DNA of 64,000 nucleotides from Rhodanobacter sp. LX-99 (GTDB taxonomy: Bacteria > Pseudomonadota > Gammaproteobacteria > Xanthomonadales > Rhodanobacteraceae): contig NZ_JAHFVL010000004.1 in the NCBI RefSeq assembly GCF_018599185.1, positions 62,001-126,000 on the forward strand, written 5' to 3'. Made by a program: the position numbers and the translations under genes. Position 1 is the stretch's first letter; each line of letters opens with the position of its first letter. A model generated the notes under the pieces. That model was not told the origin of the DNA. It saw only the letters and a list, made by a program, of their open reading frames with translations, and made no database searches. This document shows positions 17,152-25,883 of the stretch, piece by piece.

Positions 17152-18003
17152 TCAGTGCGCCCGATCGTGCTGCGGCCAGCGCAGCTCGGCGACCACCGGG
17201 AAGTGGTCGGACGGATAGCGGCCGTCCTGTTGCGTGGTGACCGTGCGCACCGTGTCGGCGTGCAGGCCGCGGTAGAGGATCCAGTCGATGCGCCGGTCCG
17301 GCGTGCCGGTGAAGTTGTGGAACGTGGCTTCGGGCCCGCTGTGGCTGGTGCCGTCCAGCCAGGCGTCCTGGAGCAGTCCGGTGAGCAGCGCGTGGGCGGG
17401 GCTGGCCGGCGCGGTGTTGAAGTCGCCGGTCAGCACGATCGGCAGGTTCGCCGGCACGGCTTCGAGGCGATGAAGGATTTCCTGCGCCGCGCGGGTGCGC
17501 GCCGGCTCGTCCTGGTCGCGGTAGGGAAAGTGCGTGTTGGCGTAGTAGAAGCGCTGGCCGCTGGACTTCAGCTCGAACATCGCCCAGGTCACCATGCGCG
17601 GGAACGGATGCCCCCAGCTGATGCTGCCGGGCTTGTCCGGCGTGTCGGACAGCCAGTAGTCGCCGGACTCCACCAGCTTGAGCCGGTCGGTGCGGTAGAA
17701 CACGCCCATGTGCTCGTCGCCGTCGTCGCCGCGGCGGCCGCGCCCGAACCAGGCGTAGTGCGTCAGCTTGCCGACGAGATAGTCGCCCTGCAGCTTGTAC
17801 AGCTCCTGCGTGCCGATCACGTCGGGCTGCTGCTCGCGGATCGTGCGCACCATCAGGTCGCGTCGCTGCTCCCAGCGGTTCACGCCGTCGTCGGGGCTGG
17901 GCAGGCGCACGTTGAAGGTCATCACGCGCAGCGTCTGCGCCGCGACCGGTTGGAACGGGATGGACAGCATGGCCACGGCAAGCAGCAGGTGGATGAGGCG
18001 CAT
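17152..18003 (-). CDS. Endonuclease/exonuclease/phosphatase (EEP) family exported hydrolase
   Basis: A 283-residue protein. The signal peptide ends ...PFQPVAAQ near residue 23. EEP superfamily motifs follow: RVMTFNVR, IGTQELYKLQ (catalytic Glu), TGDFNTAP (Asp/Asn), and the C-terminal YPSDHFPVVAEL (Asp-His). The family includes DNases, sphingomyelinases and phosphoinositide phosphatases; the secreted form here most resembles uncharacterised periplasmic phosphodiesterases. The open frame extends far upstream, but the ATG at 18003 starts the signal peptide. Confidence 0.87.
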   Translation of the reverse strand: MRLIHLLLAVAMLSIPFQPVAAQTLRVMTFNVRLPSPDDGVNRWEQRRDLMVRTIREQQPDVIGTQELYKLQGDYLVGKLTHYAWFGRGRRGDDGDEHMGVFYRTDRLKLVESGDYWLSDTPDKPGSISWGHPFPRMVTWAMFELKSSGQRFYYANTHFPYRDQDEPARTRAAQEILHRLEAVPANLPIVLTGDFNTAPASPAHALLTGLLQDAWLDGTSHSGPEATFHNFTGTPDRRIDWILYRGLHADTVRTVTTQQDGRYPSDHFPVVAELRWPQHDRAH

Positions 18004-18128
18004 GGGCGGCTTCCTCGAACACGTCGAAACGGAACAGACCGACCGTAGCATAGCGGTGCCGCCGGCGTGATGGCACGGGCGGGCCGCGCAGCGCGGAAGG
18101 ACGGCCGCGTGCGCGGCCGTCCGCGGCG

Positions 18129-18701
18129 TCACTCCTCCTCGCTGCCGTCCAGGCCGGTCGGGCCGCCGACCGCGCTGGCGTAGTTGCGCTGCATGTACTG
18201 CTGCGCCACGGTGGAGATGCGCACCAGCATGCCGTTGTCGGTGCCGCCGATGCTCCATGCGCCGCCCATGGCGGCGGCACGCTGGTAGAACTCCGGGTCG
18301 GCGATGACCTTGCCGGTGTCCGCGTCGGTCAGGCGCACGTGCATGACCACGGCCGAGCTGCCGGCCATGGCGCCGGCGAAGAAACGCTTGCCGCCGCCGA
18401 CGAACTTCAACTCGGTGACGCGCGGTTCGATCTTCAGTGTGCGGCCTCCCTGGCCCTTGTGCTCCCAGCGGGTGACGGTGTCGCCGAGCTTCTGCTGCAC
18501 GTTGGCCGCGATCTTCGCCATCGCCGCATCCTGTTCGCGTACCTCGGCGGTCGTGGCCAGCACGGGTTGCAGCTGGAAGTGCTGGAACGCCGACAGTGCT
18601 TCCTGCGGCGGCGGGTTGTCGGTGGCGGTTGGCCGGATATGGGTGACGCAGGCGCAGCACGACATGGCCAGCAGCGCCGGCAGCATCAGACGAGACTTCA
18701 T
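18129..18701 (-). CDS. Lipoprotein, DUF4410-like
   Basis: A 190-residue predicted lipoprotein. The N-terminus MKSRLMLPALLAMSCCAC is a short signal with cysteines at the cleavage site. The body has the pattern of DUF4410-type proteins: a segment implying a prior DUF-like beta-alpha fold, a Gly/Ala-rich stretch (VGGGKRFFAGAMAGSSAVV) and VRLTDADTGKVIADPEF. Such proteins are thought to be outer-membrane-linked, but no function is known. GGGGAAT precedes the ATG. The family call is moderate. Confidence 0.65.
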   Translation of the reverse strand: MKSRLMLPALLAMSCCACVTHIRPTATDNPPPQEALSAFQHFQLQPVLATTAEVREQDAAMAKIAANVQQKLGDTVTRWEHKGQGGRTLKIEPRVTELKFVGGGKRFFAGAMAGSSAVVMHVRLTDADTGKVIADPEFYQRAAAMGGAWSIGGTDNGMLVRISTVAQQYMQRNYASAVGGPTGLDGSEEE

Positions 18702-18991
18702 TGGATTCCCCTGTCGAATGTCGCGGCTCCATTGCATCGCGACGCCGGCAGCATAACCCAGCGAATTTCGGCCACGAAGCGACCGGATGGATAGCGGGCA
18801 TCGCGCCGCGTGGTGGATGCGCAGCGTCCCGGCGTGCGGCTCGCGTAGAGGATCGGCGTGGCGTGGCGTCCAGCGTAGCTCGGCCGTGGTCGTTGCCGTC
18901 CGGGGTCTGCTATCACCGGGCCATAACCGTCGTGTCGGGTAATCTGTGGACACCCCTTTCGTGTTCCATCCCCAAGCGCAGGACCACGCCG

Positions 18992-20626
18992 ATGAAATCA
19001 CTGTTGCGAAATATCCTGATTGCCCTGTCGTTTGTCTTCGTCACCGCGGTGTCGGCGAAGCAGGCGCCCGATCCGCTGAAGACGCGGGCCTATATCGACC
19101 ACGCGTGGACCACGCTGACGCGTTCGATGGACGACTGCTCGGCCCTGCGTGATCCCAAGGTGGGCACGCAGCCGGTGCTGTACCTGCCGGCGAACCTGCC
19201 GACGCCGCCGGACCTGGCCGCGGTGAAGAAACGCTGCAACGTCGACGTGCACGTGCTGCCCCGGGCGGTCGGCCAGCTTGGCGACATCGCGCCGACCTCG
19301 CTGCCGCGGCAGGGCCTGCTCTATCTGCCGCATCCGTACGTGGTGCCGGGCGGCTTCTTCAACGAGATGTACGGCTGGGACAGCTATTTCATCGTGCTCG
19401 GCCTGGTCGCCGACCATCGCGAGGCGCTGGCGCGCGACATGGTCGAGAACGCGCTGTTCGAGGTGCAGTACTACGGGGCGGTGCTCAACGCGAACCGCAC
19501 CTATTACCTGACCCGTTCGCAGCCGCCGTTCCTGAGCTCGATGATCCGTGCCGTGCTGGACGACCCGGACAGTTTCAAGAGCAAGGCCGAGGCGCATGCG
19601 TGGCTCGAGCAGGCGTATCCGCTCGCCGTGCGCGACTACTCCACCTGGACGCGCAAGGAACACCAGGCCGGCGATACCGGCCTGGCGCGCTACTACGACT
19701 ATGGCGGCGCGGCACCGGTGCTGGAGATGCGCGACAGCAGCTACCTGCGCGGCGTGATCGACTGGCTGATCGCGCACCCGTCGGAGGATCCCGGCTACCT
19801 GGTCAAGGCCTCCGAACATCCGGACGCGGCGGAAGTCGCGCGGCTCAAGACCGCCAGCTGCGACGTCGAGGCCTCGAAGGTCTGCGCCGGCGCCTGGTCG
19901 AAAGGCTATCGCCTGAGCGCCGACTACTACCTCGGCGATCGCGCGATGCGCGAATCGGGTTTCGACACCACCTTCCGCATGGGCCCGTTCGGCGGTTCCA
20001 CCCATCAGTACGCGCCGGTCGATCTGAACAGCCTGCTGTACCGCTACGAGCGCGACCTGCACGATTTCGCCGTGCAGCTCGGCAACGATGCGGACGCCAA
20101 ACGCTGGGCCGGCGCCGCCGACGCGCGGCGCGCGGCGATCGACAAATACCTGTGGCGCGCCGACAGGGGCATGTACATGGACTACGACTTCGTCACCGGC
20201 AAGCCATCGGGCTACGACTTCGTCTCCACCTACTATCCGCTGTGGGCCGGTGCCGCGTCGAAACAGCAGGCCAAGACACTGCGCGGCAAGCTCGGCATCT
20301 TCGAGCGCAAGGGCGGTCTGCAGATGAGCGACCACGCCAGCGGCGCGCAATGGGATGCGCCGTTCGGCTGGGCGCCGACCAACTGGCTGGCGGCGGCCGG
20401 CCTGGATGCCTACGGCTTCCACGACGACGCCCGCCGCATCGCGCGCGAGTTCACCGGCACCATCGACCGCAGCCTCGCCGACGACGGCACCATCCGCGAG
20501 AAATACAACATGGCCAGCGGCAATGCCGACGTGAAGATCAGCGCCGGCTACAAGGACAACGTGATCGGCTTCGGCTGGAGCAACGGCGTGTACCTGAAGA
20601 TGCAGTCCCTGCTGCAGGAGAAGTAA
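18992..20626 (+). CDS. treA: Periplasmic trehalase (GH37)
   Basis: A 544-residue protein with an N-terminal signal peptide (cleavage likely after VTAVSA). Both GH37 signatures are present: PGGFFNEMYGWDSYF (signature 1) and QWDAPFGWAP (signature 2). The length matches periplasmic TreA. It hydrolyses trehalose to two glucose molecules in the periplasm, allowing trehalose use under osmotic stress. The ATG at 18992 has a GGA about 10 bases upstream; the long upstream extension of the frame is discarded because it runs antisense into the lipoprotein leader. The gene downstream is a small membrane protein on the same strand. Confidence 0.94.
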   Translation: MKSLLRNILIALSFVFVTAVSAKQAPDPLKTRAYIDHAWTTLTRSMDDCSALRDPKVGTQPVLYLPANLPTPPDLAAVKKRCNVDVHVLPRAVGQLGDIAPTSLPRQGLLYLPHPYVVPGGFFNEMYGWDSYFIVLGLVADHREALARDMVENALFEVQYYGAVLNANRTYYLTRSQPPFLSSMIRAVLDDPDSFKSKAEAHAWLEQAYPLAVRDYSTWTRKEHQAGDTGLARYYDYGGAAPVLEMRDSSYLRGVIDWLIAHPSEDPGYLVKASEHPDAAEVARLKTASCDVEASKVCAGAWSKGYRLSADYYLGDRAMRESGFDTTFRMGPFGGSTHQYAPVDLNSLLYRYERDLHDFAVQLGNDADAKRWAGAADARRAAIDKYLWRADRGMYMDYDFVTGKPSGYDFVSTYYPLWAGAASKQQAKTLRGKLGIFERKGGLQMSDHASGAQWDAPFGWAPTNWLAAAGLDAYGFHDDARRIAREFTGTIDRSLADDGTIREKYNMASGNADVKISAGYKDNVIGFGWSNGVYLKMQSLLQEK

Positions 20627-20721
20627 TCAGGCGCCGCGGCGTCCCGCTTGCGCGCGCCGCGGACGCCGCCGTTGCGGCATACTTCCCGCGGCGAGGGACG
20701 CCGTACGGGGGAAGGGCAGGC

Positions 20722-21078
20722 ATGACATGGGGGTGGGTCGTCGTGGGCACGCTCGCCCAGCTGATGCTGGGCCTGTTCCTGTTCATGCTGGTGGTGTTTT
20801 CCGCATCCAGCATGGACGGTGTCGGCAAGCTTGCCCGAGTGCATTCGAGGATCCTCGCGCTGTCGCTCTTCGGGCTGCCGGCCACCTGCGTCGTGAGCGC
20901 CGGCATGCTCATCCATCTTTACCGAAGCGGTGGCGGCCCGTCGTCATGGTGGTGGCACGCCGTGCCGCTGGCAGCGGCTGCCATGTATTTCGCCTACGCG
21001 ATCAGCCTGGGGAAGCGGATCGAGGCGCTCCGCGAGAAGGAAACCGGTTCACGCAACTCAACAGGGGATGGGAAATGA
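20722..21078 (+). CDS. Small membrane protein, 118 residues
   Basis: I do not recognise this family. Three hydrophobic segments are visible: WVVVGTLAQLMLGLFLFMLVV, ILALSLFGLPATCVVSAGMLI and AVPLAAAAMYFAYAI, followed by a charged tail. GAAGGG lies 8-13 bases before the ATG. Its TGA overlaps the ATG of the next gene (ATGA), so the two are translationally coupled and probably form one functional unit. Confidence 0.75.
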   Translation: MTWGWVVVGTLAQLMLGLFLFMLVVFSASSMDGVGKLARVHSRILALSLFGLPATCVVSAGMLIHLYRSGGGPSSWWWHAVPLAAAAMYFAYAISLGKRIEALREKETGSRNSTGDGK

Positions 21079-21455
21079 ATACCTACAATCCGTACGAGGC
21101 ACCGAAAGCCGACATCGCGGCGCCGGTGGCGAACGAGGCCGGCATCGAGCAGGTGGCCAGCGCGCAGAAACTGATCATCTATTCGATCCTTGCCTATTTC
21201 GCCGGCGCGGCCGCAAGGACGTTCCTGGGCCCGATCGGCCTGCTGGTGGTGCTGTGCGCGGTGCTCATGGGCCTGGTCGGCACCTTTCGCCTGTGCTCGG
21301 GCCTGGGCTATTCGATGGTGACCCGGGTGATCCTGATCGTGCTGATGTTCGTGCCGCTGGTCAGCCTGATCGTGCTGCTGGTGCTGAACGCGAAGGCGAC
21401 CGCCAAGCTGCGGGCGGCCGGTTATCACGTGGGGTTGCTGGGGGCGACGCGCTGA
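21075..21455 (+). CDS. Small membrane protein, 126 residues
   Basis: This protein begins with a short NPYEAPKAD motif common at the N-termini of small xanthomonad membrane proteins, followed by three hydrophobic segments (LIIYSILAYFAGAAA; GPIGLLVVLCAVLMGLVGTF; VTRVILIVLMFVPLVSLIVLLVL) and a short basic tail. The start codon overlaps the preceding stop. The function is unknown. Confidence 0.75.
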   Translation: MNTYNPYEAPKADIAAPVANEAGIEQVASAQKLIIYSILAYFAGAAARTFLGPIGLLVVLCAVLMGLVGTFRLCSGLGYSMVTRVILIVLMFVPLVSLIVLLVLNAKATAKLRAAGYHVGLLGATR

Positions 21456-21492
21456 AGCAGCTTGCGGCACATGCATTCGGGGCAGTGAAGCC

Positions 21493-21984
21493 ATGAGATC
21501 CATCGTTGGCTTCCTGCTACTGTCGCTCGTTTCCTCATGTGCCTATTCCGTCCAGCCCGCCAGCGGCTCGCTGTGCCATGCACCGGAAACCACGTATTTC
21601 AGCTGTCGGACCACACGCCATACGACGGTCAGCCTGTGCGGCACGCTGCCGTCGAACCTGCAGTACCGCTACGGCAAGGGCGCGCAGGTGGAGTTGCAGT
21701 TTCCCGATGACCCGGCGACGGGCGCTCGGCAACTCGGCTACGCGCACTACTCGCGCTTCCAGGTCGAGCGCACCGAGGTCACCTTCAGTCACGTGGACGC
21801 CGACTACGCCGTGTTCGACTACACCGAGAACGACCGGCGCAGCGCCGGCGTGCATGTCACCACCGCAGACGGCAGGGAGTCGGAGGTGCGCTGTACCGGT
21901 CCGGTCCAGGGGCAGCTGGCGCCGCTCGGCAGGAACCTGCGCTGCGACAGCGACAATGCGCTCAACGGCGGGCAGTGCCCCTGA
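21493..21984 (+). CDS. Exported hypothetical protein, possible lipoprotein
   Basis: A 163-residue protein with a signal peptide (MRSIVGFLLLSLVSSC), which may be a lipoprotein signal with the cysteine at residue 16. The mature part has several cysteines (SLC, YFSC, SLC, VRC, LRC, QCP), suggesting disulphides in the periplasm. No known family is recognised. It is convergent with the META-domain lipoprotein gene, 6 bases apart. Confidence 0.7.
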   Translation: MRSIVGFLLLSLVSSCAYSVQPASGSLCHAPETTYFSCRTTRHTTVSLCGTLPSNLQYRYGKGAQVELQFPDDPATGARQLGYAHYSRFQVERTEVTFSHVDADYAVFDYTENDRRSAGVHVTTADGRESEVRCTGPVQGQLAPLGRNLRCDSDNALNGGQCP

Positions 21985-21990
21985 CGCGGA

Positions 21991-22818
21991 TCAGCGCTGC
22001 TTCGCGCCCGGCGTTTTGACGGTCTCGCTCTCGACCACCAGATCCAGCACGTACGCGCTGGACGGCGCGTCGGCCGGCGGCCGCTTCAGCGGATAGCGCT
22101 TCACGCGCAGCACGTTGCGTACGCCGGGCTCGTGCACGTAGCCCTCGATGTCCTGCTGCAGCGGCTGCCACGGGCCGGGCTCGCCCGCGCGCAGGCCGTT
22201 CGCGTCGTAGTGGCGTTCGCGCACCTGCAGGCAAGTCTTGTCCGGCATCAGCGGATGCCGGCAGGGCACCGTCTGCGGCGCCACTTCCAGGAACACCGTC
22301 TCGCCGGGCCCGCCGTAGCGCGTCTCGGCGGTGGGTTGGCCGGCGAACGTCAAGGTCTGGCCGCTGGCGGCCGCCAGGGTGAGCAGCGGCGTGCCGCCGG
22401 GCGTCGACACGATCAGCGAGGGCCGCTCCCGCAGCACGGCCTTGATGGTGGTTTCGCGCTGCATCAGGGTGGCGTCGGTGCAGGCCATCATGGTTTGCCG
22501 CAACGAGCCGATGACCAGGTGGCCGTCGACGATCTTGTAACTGCCGCCGATCGCGTTGCAGGCGTTGTGCACGCTGAGCTGGTCGGTGGTGAAGTCGAGC
22601 TGCAGCGGCGGCTTGTCCGTCTTGCCGAACAGCGCGTCGAGGCGCTGGTTGCCGGCGTCGACGGCGTCGTGCAGCTGCCAGTGGTAGCGCGTGAGGGTGT
22701 GGGTCGATGTCGGCAGGTCATCGCCGGCCGGCGTGGGCACGGCCGCTTGCGTGTCCGACTCCGGTGCCGCCATGCAGGCGGCCAGCACGAGCGGGAGCAG
22801 CCACAGGAAGTTTTTCAT
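21991..22818 (-). CDS. META/DUF4377 domain lipoprotein (HslJ-like)
   Basis: A 275-residue lipoprotein (lipobox in LPLVLAACMAAP). Residues about 40-150 form a META/HslJ-like domain (YHWQLHDAVDAGNQR, LSVHNACNAIGGSYKI, MMACTDATLMQRE). Residues about 180-265 match DUF4377 (VAPQTVPCRHPLMPDKTCLQVRER...). META proteins such as HslJ are linked to heat shock and novobiocin resistance; the biochemical role is unknown. The ATG at 22818 begins the signal peptide. Confidence 0.82.
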   Translation of the reverse strand: MKNFLWLLPLVLAACMAAPESDTQAAVPTPAGDDLPTSTHTLTRYHWQLHDAVDAGNQRLDALFGKTDKPPLQLDFTTDQLSVHNACNAIGGSYKIVDGHLVIGSLRQTMMACTDATLMQRETTIKAVLRERPSLIVSTPGGTPLLTLAAASGQTLTFAGQPTAETRYGGPGETVFLEVAPQTVPCRHPLMPDKTCLQVRERHYDANGLRAGEPGPWQPLQQDIEGYVHEPGVRNVLRVKRYPLKRPPADAPSSAYVLDLVVESETVKTPGAKQR

Positions 22819-22885
22819 GCGATGCCTCCGGAAGGACGTATGCCGTGAGGGTAGTGCAGGCGCGGCCGGCCGTGGCACGCGCGGT

Positions 22886-23587
22886 TCAGTGCGCGTTGAG
22901 GCTCGCGGTCATGGCGCGTCTGCGGCTGCACTTGAGGTACGGCGAGGCGTGCAGCCAGCGCGCATCGGGATAATAGGAAAACACGTACTGGCCGCCCTTG
23001 AGCGTGTCGATCAGCGGGCGCGCGATCGCGTTGCGCACGGCGGGGCAACCGTAACTGCGGCCGATGCGGCCCTGCTGGCGGGCGAGGGCGGAGTTGACGT
23101 AGGACGCGCCGTGGATCACCAGCGCGCGTGCCAGCGCGTGGTCGTTGATGCCCGGTTCGAGTCCTTCCATGCGCAGCGAGTAGCCGTTGCGGCCGGCGTA
23201 GGTGTCCAGCGTGCGGAACAGGCCCAGGCTGGATTGCAGGCTCTCCGGCGTGTTCGAGAATGCCGTGGCCAGGTTCTCGCCGGTGTTGCGACCGTGCGCC
23301 ACCAGCTCGTGGTACAGCAGCTTGCGCTTGGCCAGGTCGAACACCCACAACCGCGGCTCGGTCGAGGGCTTCGAATAGTCGATCACCGCCAGCCGATCGG
23401 ACGGCGGCTGGCCCTGGGCGGCGGCGCACTCGGTGGCGGCGAGCGCCAGGCCGATCACCTTGGGGTCCGCGTGCGGCGCGAGCTTGCTGAGCGCGTCCTG
23501 CAGCGACGGTTCCGCGGCATGCGCCGCAGCGAAGCAGCCGGCGAAAAGCAGCATCAGGAGGGCGGCGTGGCGCAGGAATCGGCTCAT
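22886..23587 (-). CDS. Murein L,D-transpeptidase, YkuD_2-type catalytic domain
   Basis: A 233-residue exported protein (signal peptide to about AAHA). The catalytic region has His159 in VIHGASYVN and Cys181 in GRSYGCPAV, the arrangement of the YkuD_2 (PF13645-like) branch of L,D-transpeptidases. The enzyme is expected to form 3-3 crosslinks or attach/detach partners on peptidoglycan in the periplasm. It is divergent from a YcbB-type L,D-transpeptidase gene starting at 23744; the 156-base gap holds both promoters, so the two may be regulated together. Confidence 0.85.
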   Translation of the reverse strand: MSRFLRHAALLMLLFAGCFAAAHAAEPSLQDALSKLAPHADPKVIGLALAATECAAAQGQPPSDRLAVIDYSKPSTEPRLWVFDLAKRKLLYHELVAHGRNTGENLATAFSNTPESLQSSLGLFRTLDTYAGRNGYSLRMEGLEPGINDHALARALVIHGASYVNSALARQQGRIGRSYGCPAVRNAIARPLIDTLKGGQYVFSYYPDARWLHASPYLKCSRRRAMTASLNAH

Positions 23588-23743
23588 CGGAATGGCTTGG
23601 CGTGTCGGATCAGGCATGCGGCCGTCGATCCTAGCAGCCCCCTGTTAAGAACGCGTCCAGCACGGCGGGGCGGCGCTGCGCGCGCGTTTGCGCCGACATG
23701 CGGCTGTGTTATGACAGGCCGGAACCCTGCGCAGGATCGTGCC

Positions 23744-25411
23744 GTGCCACTCAAACCTTCCCGTGTCGTCCACGTCATCGCCCTGCTGGGGTTGCTGCTG
23801 GGAACCGTCGTGCATGCCCAGCAGCCTGCGGCCGAGCAACCGCTGGGTCCGGTGGCCGAACAGATCCGCGAGCGGGTCGAGCAGTGGCGCGGCGCGCATG
23901 CCGACGCCGATGCTGCCAGGGTGCCCGGCGACGCGGTGGCGGTGTTCTACGAACAGAACCGGTTCGCGCCGGCATGGGCGCGCCCGGGCGACCTCGACCA
24001 GCTGCTGGCCGCGCTGCGCGATGTGGCCGGCGACGGCCTCGATCCGGGAGACTATGGGCTGAGCGAACTGCAGCGCCGGCGCGCCGTGCTCAGCGACCCG
24101 CAGGCCACGCCGCCGCAGCGCGCGCAGTTCGACGTGCTGGCCACCGATGCCTGCCTGGCTGCGCTGATGCACCTGTATCGCGGCAAGGTCGATCCGGCCA
24201 CGCTGGACACGCACTGGAACTTCGACCCGCGCCAGATCGACCAGGCGCAGGGCCTCAAGGCGGTGCGCGACGCGCTGGCACAGGGCACGATCGGCCCGCT
24301 GTTCGCGCGTGCGCGCCCGCAGAACCCGCTGTATGGCCAGCTGCGCACGGCGCTGGCGAAATTGCGCGAGGTGGCGGCGCAGGGTGGCTGGCCGCTGCTC
24401 GCGGACGGCCCCACATTGAGACCGGGCAGCCACGATCCGCGCGTGCCGGTGTTGCGCCAGCGGTTGCAGCTGGTCGGCCATGCGGTGGGCGACGGTGCGG
24501 ACGACCTGTATGACCCGGCGCTGGAGGCCGCGCTGAAACTATTCCAGCGCGAACAATACCTGGCCGCGGGCGGCCACCTGGGCAAGGCGACCCTGGCCGC
24601 ATTGAACGTGCCGGTCGCGGCGCGCATCGAGCAGCTGCGCGCGAACCTGGAGCGCGCGCGCTGGCTGATGCACCAGCTGCAGGGCGAGTTCGTGGTGGTC
24701 GACATCGCCGGCTACCAGGTCGCCTACTACAAGGACGGCAAGCCGGTGTGGCGTTCGCGCGTGCAGGTGGGCAAGCCGTACCGCAGCACGCCGGTGTTCA
24801 AGTCGAAGATCACCTACCTCACGCTCAACCCGACCTGGACGGTGCCGCCGACCATCCTGAAGAACGACATCCTGCCGAAGGTACGCAAGAACCCGGGCTA
24901 CCTCGCCGCCAACCGCATCCGCGTGCTGGACGGCCAGGGCCGCGAGCTGTCGCCGGCCAGCGTGAACTGGGCCAACCCGCGCGGCATCGTGCTGCGTCAG
25001 GACGCTGGGCCGGGCAATTCGCTGGGCCGGCTGGTGATCCGCTTCCCCAACGACTACGCGGTCTACCTGCACGACACGCCGCACCAGGAACTGTTCGCGA
25101 ACGAGCAGCGCGCGAATAGCTCCGGCTGCATCCGGGTGGAGCGCCCGCGCGAACTGGCCGAGCTGCTGCTGGACGACCCCGCGCGCTGGAATCGCACGGG
25201 CATCGACCGCACGATCGACACACTGAAGACGCAGACCGTGATGCTGCGCAAGCCGGTGCCGCTGCTGCTGGCGTACTGGACGGTGGACCTGCGCGAGGAC
25301 GGCCGGGTCGGTTTCCGCCCCGACATCTACCAGCGCGACCCGCCGCTGCTCGCCGCGCTGGGGCGCCCGCGCGTATCGCCATGGCTGCCGGCGGCCGCGA
25401 CGCCGCCCTGA
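23744..25411 (+). CDS. L,D-transpeptidase, YcbB/LdtD type
   Basis: A 555-residue periplasmic enzyme. A signal peptide (LKPSRVVHVIALLGLLLGTVVHAQ) is followed by an N-terminal scaffold, a peptidoglycan-binding-like repeat (residues about 215-290, with VPVLRQRLQLVGH) and the YkuD catalytic domain with FKSKITYLTLNPTWTVPPTI and the catalytic Cys462 in NSSGCIRVE. YcbB-type enzymes make 3-3 crosslinks and can bypass beta-lactams. The GTG at 23744 has AGGA 7 bases upstream; an in-frame ATG at 23711 is the alternative. It is head to head with a different-family L,D-transpeptidase. Confidence 0.9.
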   Translation: MPLKPSRVVHVIALLGLLLGTVVHAQQPAAEQPLGPVAEQIRERVEQWRGAHADADAARVPGDAVAVFYEQNRFAPAWARPGDLDQLLAALRDVAGDGLDPGDYGLSELQRRRAVLSDPQATPPQRAQFDVLATDACLAALMHLYRGKVDPATLDTHWNFDPRQIDQAQGLKAVRDALAQGTIGPLFARARPQNPLYGQLRTALAKLREVAAQGGWPLLADGPTLRPGSHDPRVPVLRQRLQLVGHAVGDGADDLYDPALEAALKLFQREQYLAAGGHLGKATLAALNVPVAARIEQLRANLERARWLMHQLQGEFVVVDIAGYQVAYYKDGKPVWRSRVQVGKPYRSTPVFKSKITYLTLNPTWTVPPTILKNDILPKVRKNPGYLAANRIRVLDGQGRELSPASVNWANPRGIVLRQDAGPGNSLGRLVIRFPNDYAVYLHDTPHQELFANEQRANSSGCIRVERPRELAELLLDDPARWNRTGIDRTIDTLKTQTVMLRKPVPLLLAYWTVDLREDGRVGFRPDIYQRDPPLLAALGRPRVSPWLPAAATPP

Positions 25412-25423
25412 AGCGAAAAAAAA

Positions 25424-25452
25424 GCCGCGCCGGCGGGAGGGCCGGGCGCGGC
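25424..25452. terminator. GC hairpin after the YcbB-type gene
   Basis: An 11-bp stem (GCCGCGCCGGC ... GCCGGGCGCGGC with one bulge) has eight A's on its left side. Read leftwards it is a typical rho-independent terminator; read rightwards it lacks a clean T-tract. It may stop antisense reading into the transpeptidase gene, or act on both strands. Confidence 0.55.
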
Positions 25453-25637
25453 CAAGGTTTGAACCGATCCACTGCCAATGCATCGGGTGCCGGCGACGGA
25501 GTGATCCGCACCGGCCCGGGCAGTTTGCCGAGCGTAGGTCTCACGGGCTGGGATTGCCCTGATCCCGGTCAGGGCGCCCGGCCGGGCCGGCCGCCATCAT
25601 CGCCGTCGGCGGATGTCCCGCCCTGGAGACCGTACCG

Positions 25638-25883
25638 ATGCTGTTTCAAGTGAAGGATCTTGCCGGTGACACCGGCGCCATCGCCGCCATCCTGCGTGCC
25701 CATGACGCCAACGCGCAGGTCACCGGCGATCCCGTCGCGGGACAGATCGACGTGGCGGCGCAGTTGACCTCCAGCCAGGTCATCACGGCTTTGCACGACG
25801 CGGGTTACGAGGCCGTCCGCGTATCCGAGCCGCGGCAGATCCACGTCAGCGGCGGCAGCACGTGCTGCGGCAGCTGCTCATGA
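25638..25883 (+). CDS. HMA-like small protein with C-terminal Cys cluster
   Basis: An 81-residue protein with the beta-alpha-beta pattern of a heavy-metal-associated domain (VTGDPVAGQIDVAAQLTSSQVITALHDAGYEAV resembles the second half of HMA). The N-terminal CxxC metal loop is absent; a CCGSC cluster stands at the very C-terminus instead. It may bind a soft metal through this tail, or be a regulatory paralogue. GGAG lies about 10 bases upstream. The stop codon overlaps the stop of trmO on the opposite strand (6-base overlap). Confidence 0.65.
   Translation: MLFQVKDLAGDTGAIAAILRAHDANAQVTGDPVAGQIDVAAQLTSSQVITALHDAGYEAVRVSEPRQIHVSGGSTCCGSCS

Noticed and set aside
22691..23743. N-terminal extension of the YcbB-type transpeptidase frame
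   Set aside because: It is antisense to the YkuD_2 gene; the signal peptide begins at the GTG at 23744 with AGGA upstream.
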